This document shows, piece by piece, positions 15,913-24,854 of a DNA stretch of 64,000 bases. Source of the DNA: Rhodospirillum centenum SW (lineage in GTDB: Bacteria > Pseudomonadota > Alphaproteobacteria > Azospirillales > Azospirillaceae); assembly GCF_000016185.1 (NCBI RefSeq), contig NC_011420.2:1446501-1510500 (forward strand), read 5' to 3'. Within the stretch, counting starts at the first letter, position 1. Every line of letters begins with the position of its first letter. Both the position numbers and the translations under genes were made by a program. The notes under the pieces are model-generated. The model did no database searches. It saw nothing but the letters and a program-made list of their open reading frames with translations, and had not been told where the DNA came from.

Positions 15913-15955
15913 CAGGAGTTTCAACTAGGGAGGAAACGCAACCACAGTTGCCAGA
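15878..15955 (-). ncRNA. Second putative small RNA with anti-Shine-Dalgarno motifs
   Basis: About 78 nucleotides on the minus strand. Hairpin GCAAC-TGTG-GTTGC (15951-15938) is followed by GTTTCCTCCCTAGTTGA, then by a terminator hairpin. The 15-base GCGTTTCCTCCCTAG (15939-15925) is identical to that of the RNA near 5.3 kb, while the preceding stem differs in sequence but keeps its pairing. The terminator loop itself carries ACCTCCT, a second anti-SD motif. I find no clear promoter; the 5' end is set by the hairpin. It sits about 100 bases upstream of hyfB. Confidence 0.65.
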
Positions 15956-16123
15956 CCTTGATAGCCTGATCCCGTTAAGCGCCCGTTAATGGCGATGATG
16001 GGGCGACCTTAACAATCCTTGATACTACTTAATCGTTGAACCCCAGGGCGGCGCATCGCCTCTGGCAGACGAGGCCGGCTTGCGCTATGCAGCCCCCCGG
16101 TTCCTATTTCCGGCTAATGATCC

Positions 16124-18514
16124 ATGCTCAGCATCGCCCAGCGCATCGCCCAGGAGCTTGCCGTCCGCCCGCAGCAGGTGGAAGCGGCGGTCGCCCTTCT
16201 GGACGAAGGCTCCACGGTTCCCTTCGTCGCCCGCTACCGCAAGGAGGCCACGGGCGGCCTGGACGACACCCAGCTCCGTACCCTTGAGGAGCGGCTGCGC
16301 TACCTGCGCGAACTGGAGGAGCGCCGCACCGCGATCCTCCAGTCGATCACCGAGCAGGGCAAACTGACCCCGGAACTGGAGAAGGAGATCACCGAGGCGG
16401 ACACCAAGACCCGACTCGAAGACCTCTACCTCCCCTACCGGCCGAAGCGGCGGACCAAGGCCATGATCGCCCGCGAGGCGGGGCTGGAGCCGCTGGCCGA
16501 CCTGCTGCTGGGCGACCCGTCGCGCCAGCCGGAGGCCGAAGCCGCCGCCTTCGTGGATGCCGAGAAGGGCGTCGCCGACGTGAAGGCCGCGCTGGACGGC
16601 GCCCGCGCCATCCTGGTGGAACGCATGGGCGAGAATGCCGAACTGGTCGGCAGCCTGCGCACCTACTGCTACGAGCACGGCCGCGTCGTCTCCAGGGTGG
16701 TGGAGGAGAAGCGCGAGGAAGGCGCCAAGTTCAGCGACTATTTCGACTTCGGCGAGGCGCTGAAGCAGGTCCCCTCGCACCGCGCGCTCGCGCTGTTCCG
16801 CGGCCGCGCCGCCGGCGTGCTGGACCTGAAGATGGAGGTCGGCGAGGAGCCGCCGCCGGGCACGCCGCATGTCTGCGAGACGATGATCGCCGCCCGCTAC
16901 GCCATCGCCGACCGCGGCCGCGCGGCCGACCGCTGGCTGCTGGACACCTGCCGCTGGGCCTGGCGCACCAAGATCGCCCTGCACCTGGAGCTGGACCTGA
17001 TGGGCGTCATCCGCGACCGCGCGGAGGACGAGGCGATCAGCGTCTTCGGCCTGAACCTGAAGGACCTGCTGCTGGCCCCGCCGGCCGGCCAGCGCGCCAC
17101 GCTGGGCCTTGACCCCGGCATCCGCACCGGCGTCAAGGTCGCCGTGGTGGACGCCACCGGGAAGCTGGTGGAGACGACGACCATCTACCCGCACGAGCCG
17201 CGCCGCGACTGGGACGGCTCCATCGCCGTGCTGGCCGCGCTCTGCCTGCGCCACGGGGTCGAGCTGATCGCCATCGGCAACGGCACGGCCAGCCGTGAGA
17301 CGGACAGGCTGGCCGCCGACATGATGAAGCGGCACCCTGACCTGAAGGTCACCAAGGTGATGGTGTCGGAGGCCGGCGCCTCGGTCTACTCCGCCTCGGA
17401 GACGGCGGCGCTGGAGTTCCCCGGCCTGGATGTCAGCCTGCGCGGCGCCGTCTCCATCGCCCGCCGGCTCCAGGACCCGCTGGCCGAGCTGGTGAAGATC
17501 GACCCGAAGTCGATCGGCGTCGGCCAGTACCAGCACGATGTCAGCCCGGCCAAGCTGGCCCGCACCCTGGACGCCGTGGTCGAGGACTGCGTGAACGGCG
17601 TCGGCGTCGATCTCAACACCGCCTCGGTGCCGCTGCTGGCCCGCGTCTCCGGCCTGTCGGAGAGCGTGGCGAAGAACGTCGTGGAGTTCCGCAACAGCAA
17701 CGGCGCCTTCCGCCTGCGCCGGCAGCTTCTGGAGGTCTCGCGCCTCGGCCCCAAGGCGTTCGAGCAGGCGGCCGGCTTCCTGCGCATCCGCGACGGCGAC
17801 AACCCGCTGGACGGCAGTGCGGTCCACCCGGAAGCCTATCCGGTGGTGGAGCGCATCCTGGCCCGTACCGGCCGCGACCTGAAGCAGATCATCGGCGACG
17901 TCGCCTTCCTGCGCTCGCTGGATCCGGCCGACTTCACGGACGAGCGGTTCGGCGTCCCCACCGTCACGGACATCCTGCGCGAGCTGGAGAAGCCGGGCCG
18001 TGACCCGCGGCCGGAGTTCAAGACGGCCGCCTTCAAGGACGGCGTGGAAGACCTGAAGGACCTTCAGCCCGGCATGGTGCTGGAAGGCGTGGTGACCAAC
18101 GTCACCAACTTCGGCGCCTTCGTCGATGTCGGCGTCCACCAGGACGGGCTGGTCCACATCTCCCAGCTCTCCCACACCTTCGTGAAGGACCCGCGCGCCG
18201 TGGTGAAGGCGGGCGACATCGTGAAGGTGAAGGTGCTTGAGGTGGACCTGAAGCGCCGCCGCGTCGCCCTCACCATGAAGCTGGACGAGCAGCCCGCCCC
18301 GCGCCGGGCCGAGCCGCAGGCGCCGCGGGCCGAACGGCAGCCGGGCGCCTCCCGCCGGCCGGACGCGCCGCGCTCCGCGGACAACCGGCCCCGCCCCGCC
18401 GCGGCGCGGGAGGAGCGTCCCGCCAAGGCAGCCAAGGCGCCGGCGGCGCAGCCGCAGGTGGGCGCTCTGGGGGCCGCACTGGCCGAGGCGATGGCGCGCG
18501 CGAAGAAGGGCTGA
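16124..18514 (+). CDS. tex: RNA-binding transcription accessory protein Tex
   Basis: 796 residues, the usual length plus a tail. Tex-type helical N-terminus, a YqgF/RNase H-like domain ([17 protein letters not shown]), helix-hairpin-helix motifs ([14 protein letters not shown] and following) and an S1 RNA-binding domain ([18 protein letters not shown]) near 650-720. The last 75 residues are Arg/Pro/Ala-rich and probably disordered. Tex proteins act on transcription and RNA turnover in the cytoplasm. It stands alone and is divergent from the small RNA and hyf operon. The ribosome site at 16124 is weak. Confidence 0.95.
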   Translation: MLSIAQRIAQELAVRPQQVEAAVALLDEGSTVPFVARYRKEATGGLDDTQLRTLEERLRYLRELEERRTAILQSITEQGKLTPELEKEITEADTKTRLEDLYLPYRPKRRTKAMIAREAGLEPLADLLLGDPSRQPEAEAAAFVDAEKGVADVKAALDGARAILVERMGENAELVGSLRTYCYEHGRVVSRVVEEKREEGAKFSDYFDFGEALKQVPSHRALALFRGRAAGVLDLKMEVGEEPPPGTPHVCETMIAARYAIADRGRAADRWLLDTCRWAWRTKIALHLELDLMGVIRDRAEDEAISVFGLNLKDLLLAPPAGQRATLGLDPGIRTGVKVAVVDATGKLVETTTIYPHEPRRDWDGSIAVLAALCLRHGVELIAIGNGTASRETDRLAADMMKRHPDLKVTKVMVSEAGASVYSASETAALEFPGLDVSLRGAVSIARRLQDPLAELVKIDPKSIGVGQYQHDVSPAKLARTLDAVVEDCVNGVGVDLNTASVPLLARVSGLSESVAKNVVEFRNSNGAFRLRRQLLEVSRLGPKAFEQAAGFLRIRDGDNPLDGSAVHPEAYPVVERILARTGRDLKQIIGDVAFLRSLDPADFTDERFGVPTVTDILRELEKPGRDPRPEFKTAAFKDGVEDLKDLQPGMVLEGVVTNVTNFGAFVDVGVHQDGLVHISQLSHTFVKDPRAVVKAGDIVKVKVLEVDLKRRRVALTMKLDEQPAPRRAEPQAPRAERQPGASRRPDAPRSADNRPRPAAAREERPAKAAKAPAAQPQVGALGAALAEAMARAKKG

Positions 18515-18536
18515 GTCTTCCCGGCCCCGGAGGGAA

Positions 18537-18562
18537 ACCCGGTCGGACAGGTCCGACCGGGT
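18537..18562. terminator. Bidirectional terminator between tex and the asparaginase gene
   Basis: ACCCGGTCGGAC (18537-18548) and GTCCGACCGGGT (18551-18562) are perfect reverse complements two bases apart. It lies between two convergent genes. Read on the minus strand the hairpin is followed by TTTCCCT, so it fits best as the terminator of the asparaginase gene. Confidence 0.7.
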
Positions 18563-18586
18563 CCGTCCAGCGCAGCCCCTCTCCGC

Positions 18587-19714
18587 TCAGAGTTCGCCGC
18601 GGAAGATGGCGACGACGGGGGCACCGCCCGCAACCTGCCGCGCGCGGTACATGCCCGAGGTGTTGAAACTCCAGGCGACCTGCCCGTCGGGCGTCACGGC
18701 GATGACGCCGCCGTCGCCGCCCAGTTCCGTCAGGCTGTGGCCGATCACCTCGTCCGCCGCGGCCTGGAGCCCCATGCCGCGCAGTTCCACCAGGTCGCAG
18801 ATCGAGCGGGCGACGCCCAGCCGGATGAAGTATTCCCCCGTTCCGGTGGCGGAGACGGCGCAGGAGCGGTCGGAGGCATAGGTGCCCGCACCGATCACCG
18901 GCACGTCGCCGACCCGGCCCCAGATCTTGGCGGTGGTGCCGCCGGTGGACGTGGCCGCCGCCACATGGCCCTGCCTGTCCAGGGCGACGGCGCCGACGGT
19001 GCCGAACTTGCGGTCCTCCGGCCGGTAGGTCGCGGCGGCATCGGCGGTCGGTTCCGGCGGCGCATCCGCCGGCCGCGGCGGCAGGGGCAGACTGCGCTGG
19101 CGCAGGGTACGCAGCAGCGACTGCCAGCGCCATTCGGTGAAGAACCAGGAGGGGGGCGCCTGCTCCACCCCGGCCTCGCGGCCGAACTGCTCCGCCCCGG
19201 CGCCGATCAGCATGACGTGCGGCGACCGATCCATCACGGCACGGGCCAGGCTGACCGGATGCCGTACCCCGGTGACGCCGGCCACCGCCCCCGCCTTCAG
19301 CGTCGCCCCGTCCATCACGGCGGCGTCCAGTTCGATCCGCCCGTCCGCCGTGAACACGGCGCCGCGGCCGGCATTGAACTGGGGGTCGTCCTCCAGCCCG
19401 CGGATGACGGCCTCCACCGCGTCCAGCGCGGACCCGCCCGCCTCCAGCACGGCGCTGCCCCGCTCCAGCGCGGCCGAAAGCGCCGCACGGTAGGACGCCT
19501 CGGTCTCCGGCCCCATCCGCTCGCGGTCCATGGTGCCGGCCCCGCCATGCACGGCCAGGGTCCAGGCCGGCCGCTCCGCCCGGGCGGCGGGAGCCTGCCG
19601 TCCGGACGGCGTGGCGGCGCAGGCGGACAGCGACAGCGCCATGGCGAGCAGGACGCAGAAGCGGCGGGCTCCCCGCCGTGTCGCATCGGCAGAGGGCAGA
19701 AGATCGGGGGTCAT
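18587..19714 (-). CDS. Lipoprotein-type isoaspartyl peptidase/L-asparaginase (Ntn hydrolase)
   Basis: 375 residues. The plant-type asparaginase family shows in LAVHGGAGT, GRGAVFTADGRIELDAAVMDG, the autocleavage site FGTVGAVALD (threonine becomes the nucleophile) and ATSTGGTTAKIWGRVGD. It would hydrolyse isoaspartyl dipeptides and asparagine. Unusually for the bacterial enzymes, the N-terminus is a signal peptide with a lipobox (SLSAC near residue 33), so it should be a periplasmic lipoprotein. The start at 19714 has GGAGA upstream. The linker before the threonine is long and proline-rich. Confidence 0.9.
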   Translation of the reverse strand: MTPDLLPSADATRRGARRFCVLLAMALSLSACAATPSGRQAPAARAERPAWTLAVHGGAGTMDRERMGPETEASYRAALSAALERGSAVLEAGGSALDAVEAVIRGLEDDPQFNAGRGAVFTADGRIELDAAVMDGATLKAGAVAGVTGVRHPVSLARAVMDRSPHVMLIGAGAEQFGREAGVEQAPPSWFFTEWRWQSLLRTLRQRSLPLPPRPADAPPEPTADAAATYRPEDRKFGTVGAVALDRQGHVAAATSTGGTTAKIWGRVGDVPVIGAGTYASDRSCAVSATGTGEYFIRLGVARSICDLVELRGMGLQAAADEVIGHSLTELGGDGGVIAVTPDGQVAWSFNTSGMYRARQVAGGAPVVAIFRGEL

Positions 19715-19843
19715 GGCAGTCTCCGCAGGGGCCTGACAGCAGCCGGCGGCGATCCGGACCCTCCGGGTCGGGGATGGATCGCCGGCACCTGTCCAGCTTG
19801 GATCACGCCCCCCGGCGTGCCTCAAGCCCTTTCGGACGGAGGG

Positions 19844-20356
19844 TCAGCCTTTCCGCGCGACCAGCTTGGCGCGGGCGATGGCCAGCGACTGCGACAGGGC
19901 CCGTCCCAGCTCCCCGCCGTCGCCGCGGATGTCGTCGCGCACGATGGCGTGCATCGCGTCGATGTGCAGGGCGATCACCGTGAGCTGGGCCTGCGAGGGA
20001 TTCTCCAGTTCGACCAGGAAGCTGTTGAGGTTGTGCGCGAACTCCGACAGCAGGTCGTAGCCGAAGGTCTTGCCCAGGGCCAGGATGCCCTCGGAGATCT
20101 TGAAGACGCGGCGCAGATGGGCGGGCCGGTTCTCCGCGTCCGCCATCGCCGTGTTGAAGGCGTCATGCAGATCCGTCAGGTCGATGCGGGTCTGCGCCTT
20201 GTGGGCATCGGCCATCCGGGAGACATGGATGTGGGCGCGTTCCAGCGAAGCCGGGTCGATCCGGCCGGGCTTGCCGTCGGCCGATCCCCCGACCTTCTCC
20301 CGCAGCCTGTTCGGCCGCCGGATGATCTCGACATGCGGCTTCTTGTCGGTGCTCAT
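19844..20356 (-). CDS. Degenerate HPt-like helical protein
   Basis: 170 residues, all helical after a basic N-terminus. The segment EFAHNLNSFLVEL resembles the histidine phosphotransfer box (AHxLKGS) but lacks its lysine and glycine. The start overlaps the stop of the upstream receiver gene by four bases (ATGA), so the two are coupled. A role as phosphotransfer partner or as a non-phosphorylated binding partner of that receiver is inferred from this pairing. Confidence 0.6.
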   Translation of the reverse strand: MSTDKKPHVEIIRRPNRLREKVGGSADGKPGRIDPASLERAHIHVSRMADAHKAQTRIDLTDLHDAFNTAMADAENRPAHLRRVFKISEGILALGKTFGYDLLSEFAHNLNSFLVELENPSQAQLTVIALHIDAMHAIVRDDIRGDGGELGRALSQSLAIARAKLVARKG

Positions 20357-20985
20357 GCCTCGGTCTCCTGCTGCGGGGCATCGCCCGGTTCTTCCTCCGC
20401 CCGGCGCTCCACCACGACGTGCTCCCCCTCGTCCACGAGCCGGATGCCCTCTTCCGTCATGACGCGCCGGTCCGCCCCGTCGAAGGGCAGGGTCTGCCGC
20501 CGCCGGTCGGGGCCGAAATAGCCCGGTGCCCGGACGAAGGGCCGCGGCCGGTCGATGACCGCCAGCAGACGCGAGGCGACGTTCAGAACCGACATCGGCT
20601 TGGCGAGATACTCCGTCACCCCGACATCGCGCGCCGCGGTGACAGAGCGGTAATCGGCCTCGCCGCTCATCATGATGAAGGGCAGGAACTTCACCTTGTC
20701 GCTTTCGTGGGTCCTGATCCAGCGCAGCAGTTCCAGCCCGTCGCCCGGTGCCATCAGGTGGTCGGCGAAGATGACGTCCACCTCCTTCACGTCGAGCTGC
20801 ATCTGGGCCGACACCTCAAGGACGGCCATCGCCTCCTCCCCGTTGTCGGCCTGGATCACCTTGCCCACCCCGAGCGCCTTCAGGATGGTGACGAGAATGG
20901 AGCGGACGAAGCGGTTGTCGTCGGCAACCAGGATCGAAAGGTCGTCGAACCTGTAGTACTTGCCACTGGTCCGCTTCGAGGTCAT
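20353..20985 (-). CDS. CheY-like receiver protein with C-terminal extension
   Basis: 210 residues. Receiver domain in the first 140: ILVADDN acidic pocket, phosphoacceptor aspartate in IFADHLM, serine in IMMSGEA and lysine in YLAKPMS. The C-terminal 70 residues are charged and contain GYFGPDRRRQ, a short motif often seen in such alphaproteobacterial receivers. There is no DNA-binding domain. The start at MTSKRT was chosen by alignment to the receiver; the frame upstream runs through a GC-rich promoter-like region. It is coupled to the HPt-like gene. Confidence 0.85.
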   Translation of the reverse strand: MTSKRTSGKYYRFDDLSILVADDNRFVRSILVTILKALGVGKVIQADNGEEAMAVLEVSAQMQLDVKEVDVIFADHLMAPGDGLELLRWIRTHESDKVKFLPFIMMSGEADYRSVTAARDVGVTEYLAKPMSVLNVASRLLAVIDRPRPFVRAPGYFGPDRRRQTLPFDGADRRVMTEEGIRLVDEGEHVVVERRAEEEPGDAPQQETEA

Positions 20986-21276
20986 GGGCGTCGTCGGAGG
21001 TACGCGGGATCGGAGGGCGATACTAGCCCGACCGGAGTGGCGCGACCACCGGAGGTTTGGGCGCACCCGCCCCGCCGCGGTCATGCATCCGCCGGCCGTG
21101 CCGTACTGAAGGCTCCCCCCCTGCCCGGACCTCAGTCAAGGATGGCCAGGGGGGACCTCGACCGAAAGACCACGGCCGGGATCGGCATCCGAGGAGCGTC
21201 CGGTTCTTAACGGTTTGCTTACCGCCCGCCGGTTACATTTGCTCATCTGCCGGACTGGCGCTGACGGAATCGGACA

Positions 21277-21633
21277 ATGGCCACGAAGTCTGCTCCCCCG
21301 AACGACAACGCCTACGACGACACGCTGGAGCGCACCGCCGTCGTCATGTATGCCCTGCTGGAGCAGTTGCATGACGTTCTGGCCGACTCCGGCAAGCCCG
21401 ACGATGTCAACCTGGGCATGCTGATGGGTCTGACGATGTTCCTTGACGACCGCATCGGGCCCTTCCGGGCCGAGCGGCTCATGGCCTCCTCCCCGTCCAT
21501 CATCCTGAAGACGGATGCCCATGTCGTGCGGGAGCAGCTCGATCAGTTCCTGCCGGTGCTGAACGCCTTCGGCGAGCACCTGGCGAAGCTGGAGCCGACC
21601 GCCCGCACCCGCGACCTGGAACCTGCCCGCTGA
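21277..21633 (+). CDS. Conserved-looking hypothetical protein, helical
   Basis: 118 residues, acidic, without membrane or signal segments, predicted helical throughout. GGAATCGG precedes the ATG at 21277. It is divergent from the receiver/HPt pair. I recognise no domain. Confidence 0.6.
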   Translation: MATKSAPPNDNAYDDTLERTAVVMYALLEQLHDVLADSGKPDDVNLGMLMGLTMFLDDRIGPFRAERLMASSPSIILKTDAHVVREQLDQFLPVLNAFGEHLAKLEPTARTRDLEPAR

Positions 21634-21802
21634 GCCTGCATCCCCCCTGAACGGTGCTCCCGCTCGCGTCCGGGAACGGTCCGCACCGCGGTGGACTGCA
21701 TAAAATTGCCGCGGACGGTCTTCCGATCTGCCCCTTCCCCTCCCACCTCTGCTCCAGGCGGTGCCCGTCGGCGCCGCATCAGAGTGCCCCGCGGGAGGGC
21801 TC

Positions 21803-22126
21803 ATGGACTGGGTGGCGGTTGTCGCTGTCGCAACACTGGTCGGCGGACTGGGCTTCGGGGCCCTGCTCGCCGTCTTCTGCCTGGGCATGAGCGCAACGCT
21901 GCGCCGGAGCCTGGAAGAGGTCTCCTCGCGCCAGATCCAGTCCATCCGGCAGCTTTCCGAGGCGCAGGTGCAGCAGCAGCGCCAGCTTCAGGAGGCGCGG
22001 CTTCAAATTCAGGCGCTTGCCCAAGCCAATCAGCGCCTTGTCGAACAGATGCGAGCGCTCGACGACCGCGTGGGCGATGTCGGCGGGCCGCCGATACCGT
22101 CCGGACGCGACCGCACCCTGCACTGA
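21803..22126 (+). CDS. Small membrane protein with coiled coil
   Basis: 107 residues. One N-terminal membrane helix (residues 3-28) is followed by a glutamine-rich coiled coil (about 35-85). GGGAGGG precedes the ATG at 21803. Four bases separate it from the methyltransferase gene, so they are probably co-transcribed. Function unknown. Confidence 0.6.
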   Translation: MDWVAVVAVATLVGGLGFGALLAVFCLGMSATLRRSLEEVSSRQIQSIRQLSEAQVQQQRQLQEARLQIQALAQANQRLVEQMRALDDRVGDVGGPPIPSGRDRTLH

Positions 22127-22130
22127 CCCC

Positions 22131-22979
22131 ATGACAACCTGCTCTGCCCACCCCGACAGGCAGACCGAACGTGTCCGCTGGGACCGGAGTGCGGATGCGT
22201 GGGACCGCTGGGCCGACCGGATGGCCGAACCTGCCGACCGCATGAACCAGCCGCTGCTGCGGGCTGTCGGGCTCGCGCCGGGGCATCGCCTGCTCGACCT
22301 CGCCTCCGGAACGGGGGAGCCGGCGCTGTCGGCAGCAGCCCTCGTCGGCACTGACGGGCTGGTGGTCGCCACCGATCTGGTCGCGTCCATGCTGGAGGGC
22401 ACCCGCCGGCGGGCGGCGCAGCGCGGCACGGGCGCCATGCACTTTTCCCTGGCGGACATGGAGCATCTGCCCTTCGCCGCCGGAAGCTTCGACCGTGTGA
22501 CCTGCCGTTTCGGGCTGATGTTCGTTCCCGACGCCGTGCGGGCTGCCGCGGAAGTGGCGCGGGTGCTGCGGCCCGGCGGCGTCGCCGGATTCATCGTCTG
22601 GGGACCGGCAGAGGAGAACACCCTGTTCCGGGAGCTGGCCACCGCCGTGGATACCGTGCTGGGGCCGGACCTGGAGGCGGGCATGCCGGTCCTGTTCCGC
22701 TTCGCGGCCGAAGGCAGCCTCGCGGCCACCCTCTCGAAGGGCGGGCTGGAGGTGACGGACGAGCAGCCGCTGCGGCTGGACCACAGCGTGCCCGCCGGCC
22801 GCCCCTTCTGGGCACCGACCCTGGACATGGGTTTCGCTCCCCGGTTGGCGGGAGAGCCGCCGGAGCGGCTGGCAGCCGTCGCACAGGCAGCGGAGCGGCG
22901 TTTCCGCGATCTTGCCGGTCCCGACGGCATGGTCCCGGTGCGCCTGCACGCCCGCCTCTGCATCGGCCGCAAGGCCTGA
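22131..22979 (+). CDS. Class I SAM-dependent methyltransferase
   Basis: 282 residues with the SAM-binding motif LLDLASGTGEPALSAA, an acidic motif II (VATDLVASML) and the ADMEHLPFAAGSFDRVTCRFGLMF post-motif, as in UbiE/COQ5-like and other small-molecule methyltransferases. The C-terminal third is not distinctive, so the substrate cannot be told. The start at 22131 gives a typical N-terminus (WDRSADAWDRWA). Confidence 0.85.
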   Translation: MTTCSAHPDRQTERVRWDRSADAWDRWADRMAEPADRMNQPLLRAVGLAPGHRLLDLASGTGEPALSAAALVGTDGLVVATDLVASMLEGTRRRAAQRGTGAMHFSLADMEHLPFAAGSFDRVTCRFGLMFVPDAVRAAAEVARVLRPGGVAGFIVWGPAEENTLFRELATAVDTVLGPDLEAGMPVLFRFAAEGSLAATLSKGGLEVTDEQPLRLDHSVPAGRPFWAPTLDMGFAPRLAGEPPERLAAVAQAAERRFRDLAGPDGMVPVRLHARLCIGRKA

Positions 22980-23067
22980 CGACGCAGCGAACCGTCCCTT
23001 GCAGCGAAGCTGTCCAGCCCGATCGGGGCGGGAGTGGCCCTTGCAGACCCTGCCCCGTCCCGTCATA

Positions 23068-23111
23068 TGCCATGCCAATAGGCAGCTTGTGCCATGTCGA
23101 TAGGCAACTTG
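23068..23111. repeat. Two adjacent 22-base direct repeats upstream of padR
   Basis: TGCCATGCCAATAGGCAGCTTG (23068-23089) is followed directly by a copy with three changes (23090-23111). Each copy contains TGCC and GGCA, giving internal dyad symmetry. They lie 57-100 bases before the PadR start codon and are candidate binding sites. Confidence 0.6.
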
Positions 23112-23138
23112 ACCATATCAGTATGCTTTGTATGGTCA
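23110..23138. promoter_or_regulatory. Palindrome, candidate PadR operator
   Basis: TGACCATA (23110-23117) and TATGGTCA (23131-23138) are exact inverted repeats 13 bases apart. PadR proteins bind such spaced palindromes near their own promoters; assignment to this PadR is inferred from position. Confidence 0.5.
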
Positions 23139-23167
23139 GGTCAAATCCCGACGCTGGTCGTGCAGAA

Positions 23168-23719
23168 ATGATCGATGTTAAGACACTTTGTCTGGGCGTG
23201 CTGAGTCGCGGCGACGCCTCCGGCTACGAAATCCGGAAGGAGTTCGAGGAAGGACCTTTCAGCAATTTCAGTGATGCTGGCTTTGGTTCAATCTACCCGG
23301 CATTACGAAAACTGCTCGAAGATGGATTGATTTCCATCGCACAGCACGGAACCGACGCAAGGCCTGACAAGAAGGTCTACCGGATCACCGCGGCCGGCCG
23401 CCAGGTGCTGTGCCAGGCGGTGCTGCGGCATCCGGCCCCGGACCGGCTCCGGTCGGACTTCATGTTCATGATCCTGTTCAGCCATCTGATGCCGTCGCGG
23501 CATCTGGAACGGATTCTGACCGACCGCATCGAAGATTATGAGCGTCTCATCGAGGACATGGAGCGGCGCGAAAGTTGCGATGCAGCACACAGCCCTCCTG
23601 GCGAGAAGTTCGTACATGGCCTAGGTTTGGCGATGCATCGCGCTGCGGCAGCCTACCTGGAGGAGCACCGGCACCAGTTGCTGGAGGGCATCCGTCTCCA
23701 GACGAAGGTGGCAGAATGA
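23168..23719 (+). CDS. PadR-family transcriptional regulator
   Basis: 183 residues. The N-terminal winged helix (VKTLCLGVLSRGDASGYEI... GSIYPALRKLLEDGLI) is classic PadR; the C-terminal half is the helical dimer domain. Many PadR proteins repress neighbouring efflux genes and respond to toxic ligands. The RND pump genes start 58 bases downstream in the same direction, so it likely controls them. The ATG at 23168 fits the family; the frame is open upstream through the repeats. Confidence 0.9.
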   Translation: MIDVKTLCLGVLSRGDASGYEIRKEFEEGPFSNFSDAGFGSIYPALRKLLEDGLISIAQHGTDARPDKKVYRITAAGRQVLCQAVLRHPAPDRLRSDFMFMILFSHLMPSRHLERILTDRIEDYERLIEDMERRESCDAAHSPPGEKFVHGLGLAMHRAAAAYLEEHRHQLLEGIRLQTKVAE

Positions 23720-23777
23720 ACGCGCGACAACCTGATTGAGAGGACGGCGGAATCCACCCGCCGCGGGGCGGGAGGGA

Positions 23778-24854
23778 ATGAAGCGGTCCTATGTCGTTGC
23801 TCTGACGATCACGCTTGTCGCCGTGGTCTGGATGGCCTCCGGCCAGTTCGGTGGAGGAGCCGCGCAGGATGCGCTGCCCGCCACGGCGACGCAGCAGGCG
23901 CGCGAGCTTGTCTCTGTCCGCGTCGCCGCGCTGGAGGCGGAGCCGATGACCAGCGAGGTCGTGGTCAACGGCCGCAGCCAGGCCTATCGCAGCGTCGCCA
24001 TCAAGGCAGAGGTCCGCGGCCGGGTGGACGCCATTCTGGCCGAGCGCGGCGCCGCCGTCACGGCCGGAGCGCCCCTGGTGCGGATCGCGGTGGATGCACG
24101 CCGGGCCGATCTGGAGGAGGCCCGGGCCAGAGTTGCCCTGCGCAAGACCGAATGGGACGCCGCCCGCCGGCTGGCCGACCAGGGATTCAGTTCCGAAATC
24201 CGCCGGGCCGAGACGAAGGCCGCCTACGAAGCGGCCCTCGCCGCCGTCAAGGCGGCGGAACTCGCCCTTGAGAAGACGGAGATCACGGCCCCGTTCGAGG
24301 GGATCGTGGACAAGCGTCCGGTGGAACTGGGCGACTTCGTCGATGTCGGTGACCCGATCGCCACCATCGTGGACCTGGACCCGATCAAGTTCGTCGCCTT
24401 TGTCGGCGAGCGTCATGTCCGCGACCTGTCCCTGGGGGGCATCGCCCATGCCCGTACCCTGTCCGGCGACGAGGTGGAGGGGCGCATCACCTTCATCGCT
24501 GCCGCGGCCGACCCCGACGCCCGCACCTTCCGCGTGGAGGTGGAGGCGCCGAATGCCGGTCGCACCATCGTGGACGGGTTGACCAGCGCGCTGCGCCTGC
24601 CGGTGGCCCAGCAGATGGCGCACCGGCTGAGCCCGGCCGTGCTGACGCTGGACGATGCGGGCACCATCGGCGTGAAGACCGTCGATGCCGACGACATCGT
24701 GCGCTTCGTTCCCGTCAGGATCCTGTCCAGCGATCCGGCAGGCATCTGGGTGGACGGCCTTCCCCGGACGGCGACGGCGGTGACCGTCGGGCAGGAGTTC
24801 GTCGTGGCCGGCCAGAAGGTGAAGCCCGTCAGCCAGCCGGGAGGTGTCTCGTGA
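23778..24854 (+). CDS. RND efflux periplasmic adaptor (membrane fusion protein)
   Basis: 358 residues, HlyD/AcrA type. An N-terminal membrane anchor (VVALTITLVAVVWMAS), a barrel-lipoyl half (VAIKAEVRGRVDAILAERGAAV), a short alpha-hairpin and a second lipoyl half (APFEGIVDKRPVELGDFV). It bridges the inner-membrane pump to an outer-membrane channel. GGGAGGGA precedes the ATG. Its stop overlaps the pump start. No outer-membrane factor gene is near. Confidence 0.93.
   Translation: MKRSYVVALTITLVAVVWMASGQFGGGAAQDALPATATQQARELVSVRVAALEAEPMTSEVVVNGRSQAYRSVAIKAEVRGRVDAILAERGAAVTAGAPLVRIAVDARRADLEEARARVALRKTEWDAARRLADQGFSSEIRRAETKAAYEAALAAVKAAELALEKTEITAPFEGIVDKRPVELGDFVDVGDPIATIVDLDPIKFVAFVGERHVRDLSLGGIAHARTLSGDEVEGRITFIAAAADPDARTFRVEVEAPNAGRTIVDGLTSALRLPVAQQMAHRLSPAVLTLDDAGTIGVKTVDADDIVRFVPVRILSSDPAGIWVDGLPRTATAVTVGQEFVVAGQKVKPVSQPGGVS

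Noticed and set aside
15775-15924. Longer HyfB form starting at 15924
   Set aside because: The extra 50 residues overlap a same-strand terminator and are unlike a membrane antiporter N-terminus.
21654-21802. Upstream extension of the small coiled-coil protein from 21761
   Set aside because: The ATG at 21803 has a far better ribosome site and begins directly with the membrane helix.
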